Positions 14,869-17,202 of a DNA stretch of 17,202 nucleotides are shown piece after piece. Where the stretch lies: assembly GCA_026984715.1 (NCBI GenBank), contig JALSRO010000132.1, positions 1 through 17,202 of the forward strand. Direction: 5' to 3'. The translations under genes were made by a program, and so were the position numbers. The notes beneath the pieces were generated by a model. It was given only the letters and a program-made list of their open reading frames with translations, was not told where the DNA came from and ran no database searches. Numbering within the stretch: position 1 is the first letter of the stretch; each line of letters opens with the position of its first letter. Source of the stretch: Chromatiales bacterium. Lineage in GTDB: Bacteria; Pseudomonadota; Gammaproteobacteria; Thiohalospirales; Thiohalospiraceae.

Positions 14869-17202
14869 TGCTGGCCCGACTGATTCAATTCTCCCTCACC
14901 CAGCGGCTGCTGATGCTGCTGGCCATCGCCCTGCTTGGCGGAGGGGGATGGTTTGCATTCCAGAACACCCCTATCGATGCCTTTCCCGATGTCTCCACCA
15001 CGCAGGTAAAGGTGATCATCAAGGCTCCCGGCATGACCCCGGAGGAGGTGGAGGCGCGCATTACCGCGCCGGTCGAGGTAGAGCTGCTGGGGATTCCCAA
15101 TCTCGGCATGCTGCGCTCGGTGGCCAAGTATGCATTGACCGATATCACCGTGGATTTCGCCGAAGGCACCGACATCTACTGGGCCCGTCAGCAGGTGGCG
15201 GAGCGGCTGAGTGGCGTGTGGGAGGATCTGCCGGCAGACATATCCGGCGGCATGGCTCCGATGACCACTCCACTGGGCGAGATGTTCATGTTTACCGTCG
15301 AGGGGGGCGGCCTCTCCCTTACCGAACACCGTGATCTGCTCGACTGGGTGATCCGCCCCGCCCTGCGCACCGTGCCGGGTGTTGCGGATGTCAATGCGCT
15401 GGGTGGTCTGGCGCGCACCTATGAGGTGGTGCCTGATGCCGCCCGCATGATGGCGCGCGGGATCAGTCTGGAGATGCTGCAGCGGGCGCTGCAGCAGAAC
15501 AACCGCAACGACGGTGCCGGGCGCCTGAATGATGGCGAAGAGGTGCTGCTGGTCAGGACCGAGGGCAGCATCCGCACCCTGGAGGATGTGGCCGCCATCG
15601 TGGTGCGCCCGGATCCCAAACAGCCGGTACGGATCGGCGAGGTGGCCGAGATACGCACCGGCTCGCTGACCCGCTACGGCGCTGTCACCCACGACGGCCG
15701 CGGTGAGGTGGTGCAGGGGTTGGTGCTGGGGCTGCGTGGCGCCAATGCGCGGGAGCTGGTGGCCGGTCTGCACAGCAAGCTCGATGAGCTGCGCCCCGGC
15801 CTGCCGGAGGGGGTCGAGGTAAAGGTGTTCTATGATCGCGGGCAGCTGGTCGAGCAGGCGGTGGGCACCGTCACCAAGGCTCTGGGCGATGCGATCATCC
15901 TGGTGCTGATCCTGCTGCTGCTGTTTCTGGGCGGCTGGCGCGCCGCGCTCACCGTGGCGCTGGTGCTGCCGCTGGCGGCCATGGTCACCTTCATCCTGAT
16001 GTACTTTTTCGGTATGTCGGCCAATCTCATGTCACTGGGCGGGCTGGCCATCGCCATCGGGATTCTGGTGGATGCCGCGGTGGTGGTGGTGGAGAACATC
16101 GTCAGCCATCTTGCCCGCCAGCGCGAACGGGAGCGGCTGCCGCGCCTGCATCTGATCTACCGTGCGGTGCGCGAGGTTTCGATACCGGTAACCTCGGGCA
16201 TTCTGATCATCACTATCGTGTTTCTGCCGCTACTCACTCTGCAGGGACTGGAGGGAAAACTGTTCGCCCCGGTGGCGCTGACCATCGTGTTTGCGCTCTC
16301 CGGTTCGCTGCTTCTTTCGCTGACCGTCATGCCGGTACTGGCATCGTTTCTGCTGGGCAAGGTCTCCCATGAGGAGCCCTGGCTGGTACGCAAGCTGCTG
16401 AAGATCTACACTCCACTGCTGGACTGGTCTCTGAACCACAGCCGGATCGTTCTTGGTGTGGCGCTGGCCGCCATGCTGGCCGCCGCCGGGCTGTACACCC
16501 AGATCGGCAAGACCTTCATGCCCACCATGGATGAGGGTGACATGATCGTGCAGCTGGAAAAGCTGCCCTCCATCAGCCTGGAGCAGTCCATCGCCATCGA
16601 CATGCAGTTCCAGAAGGCGTTGATGGAGCGGGTGCCGGAGGTGACCGGCGTGGTATCACGCACCGGCAGCGACGAGTTGGGGCTCGATCCCATGGGGCTG
16701 AACGAAACCGACAGCTTCCTGATCCTCAAACCCCGCGAGGAGTGGACGGTGCCGGACAAGGATGCGCTGGCCGACTCGATTCGTGGAGTGATCGCCGACT
16801 TTCCGGGCGTCTCCTTCGCCTTTACCCAGCCCATCCAGATGCGGGTGGATGAGATGCTGACCGGCGTGCGCGGCGATCTGGCAATCAAGGTGTTCGGTGA
16901 CAATCAGGAGCAGCTCAACCGCGCGACCGATGCCATTGTCAACATCGTCCGGCAGATCCCCGGGGCGGAAGAGGTCTACAGCCCGCGCAACGAGGGAGCG
17001 CAGTATCTCCGTCTGGTGGTGGATCGCCTCGCGGCCGGACGCATGGGGCTGGATGTCAACACCCTGGAGGATGCGCTGCGGGCACAGGTGGAGGGACTGC
17101 GTCTCGGCACCGTGTACCAGGGCAACCGCCGTATTCCACTGGTCATCAAGGGGCCGGCCAGCCTGCGGGATTCGCCGGCCGACTTTGCCGGCCAATCCAT
17201 CG
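14868..17202 (+). CDS. Heavy-metal-type RND efflux pump, CzcA/CusA family (3' end cut off)
   Basis: Proton-driven inner membrane pump. 778 codons are visible without interruption, about three quarters of the usual 1020-1050. It starts at a GTG preceded by GGAGGTG with a 4-base gap and overlapping the adaptor stop (TAGTG). Membrane segment 1 is at about residues 10-30, followed by NTPIDAFPDVSTTQV, the standard opening of this family. Membrane segment 4 holds GILVDAAVVVVEN with Asp402 and Glu409 at the positions of the proton-relay acids of CusA/CzcA. Further on come FMPTMDEGDMI, RTGSDELGLDPMGLNETDSF and QPIQMRVDEMLTG, typical of the heavy-metal RND group. The metal (Zn, Co, Cd, Ni, Cu or Ag) cannot be assigned. 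Codon use is strongly biased to CTG, GAG and GTG. Confidence 0.94.
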   Translation, partial: MLARLIQFSLTQRLLMLLAIALLGGGGWFAFQNTPIDAFPDVSTTQVKVIIKAPGMTPEEVEARITAPVEVELLGIPNLGMLRSVAKYALTDITVDFAEGTDIYWARQQVAERLSGVWEDLPADISGGMAPMTTPLGEMFMFTVEGGGLSLTEHRDLLDWVIRPALRTVPGVADVNALGGLARTYEVVPDAARMMARGISLEMLQRALQQNNRNDGAGRLNDGEEVLLVRTEGSIRTLEDVAAIVVRPDPKQPVRIGEVAEIRTGSLTRYGAVTHDGRGEVVQGLVLGLRGANARELVAGLHSKLDELRPGLPEGVEVKVFYDRGQLVEQAVGTVTKALGDAIILVLILLLLFLGGWRAALTVALVLPLAAMVTFILMYFFGMSANLMSLGGLAIAIGILVDAAVVVVENIVSHLARQRERERLPRLHLIYRAVREVSIPVTSGILIITIVFLPLLTLQGLEGKLFAPVALTIVFALSGSLLLSLTVMPVLASFLLGKVSHEEPWLVRKLLKIYTPLLDWSLNHSRIVLGVALAAMLAAAGLYTQIGKTFMPTMDEGDMIVQLEKLPSISLEQSIAIDMQFQKALMERVPEVTGVVSRTGSDELGLDPMGLNETDSFLILKPREEWTVPDKDALADSIRGVIADFPGVSFAFTQPIQMRVDEMLTGVRGDLAIKVFGDNQEQLNRATDAIVNIVRQIPGAEEVYSPRNEGAQYLRLVVDRLAAGRMGLDVNTLEDALRAQVEGLRLGTVYQGNRRIPLVIKGPASLRDSPADFAGQSI

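Noticed and set aside
14403..15773. A 456-codon minus-strand open frame opposite the adaptor and RND pump genes
   Set aside because: It crosses the junction of two well-supported genes, has a low-complexity His/Gln/Arg composition and matches no family I know, so it is a shadow frame.
1..17202. A novel defence, mobile or CRISPR system
   Set aside because: I found no transposase, integrase, phage gene, restriction gene or regularly spaced repeat array. Apart from the unknowns listed, all genes belong to well-known families. The Mut7-C protein is an RNase-like domain, but there is no toxin-antitoxin partner beside it.

Overview
The window looks like the chromosome of a Gammaproteobacterium. 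It has a complete-looking division and cell wall (dcw) cluster in the canonical order, a type A RNase P RNA gene just upstream of mraZ (an arrangement I recall from Pseudomonas), and a meso-diaminopimelate-type MurE. A sulfur-oxidiser or Chromatiales-like lineage is possible, but the genus cannot be named from sequence reading alone. I see no mobile element, CRISPR array, tRNA or prophage gene.

Positions 1-9950, minus strand: mraZ, rsmH, ftsL, ftsI, murE, murF, mraY, murD and ftsW (3' end cut by the window edge). From rsmH onward every junction is an overlap of a few bases or directly abutting, so the genes form one translationally coupled operon. The products make the lipid II precursor (MurE, MurF, MurD, MraY) and build the septal synthase (FtsW, FtsI, FtsL). 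MraZ probably controls the operon: a near-consensus promoter is followed by three 10-bp-spaced boxes of the MraZ type, and mraZ itself most likely starts at a TTG.

Positions 9950-11983: a rho-independent terminator, the RNase P RNA gene rnpB with its own promoter (all minus strand), then a minus-strand gene for a fused SpmA/SpmB-like membrane protein of unknown role in non-sporulating bacteria.

Positions 11984-17202, plus strand: a small Mut7-C (PIN-like) RNase-domain protein with a zinc ribbon, then a three-gene efflux operon: TolC-type outer membrane factor, HlyD/CzcB-type periplasmic adaptor, and a heavy-metal-type RND pump cut by the window end. An exact 11-bp-period direct repeat upstream of the operon looks like a binding site for an OmpR-family response regulator.

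Most of the window is well-known biology, and I find no convincing undescribed system. The points most worth checking are the 11-bp repeat before the efflux operon, an apparently missing GGU motif in the RNase P RNA L15 region, the fused SpmAB protein, and the MraZ operator with TTG start.
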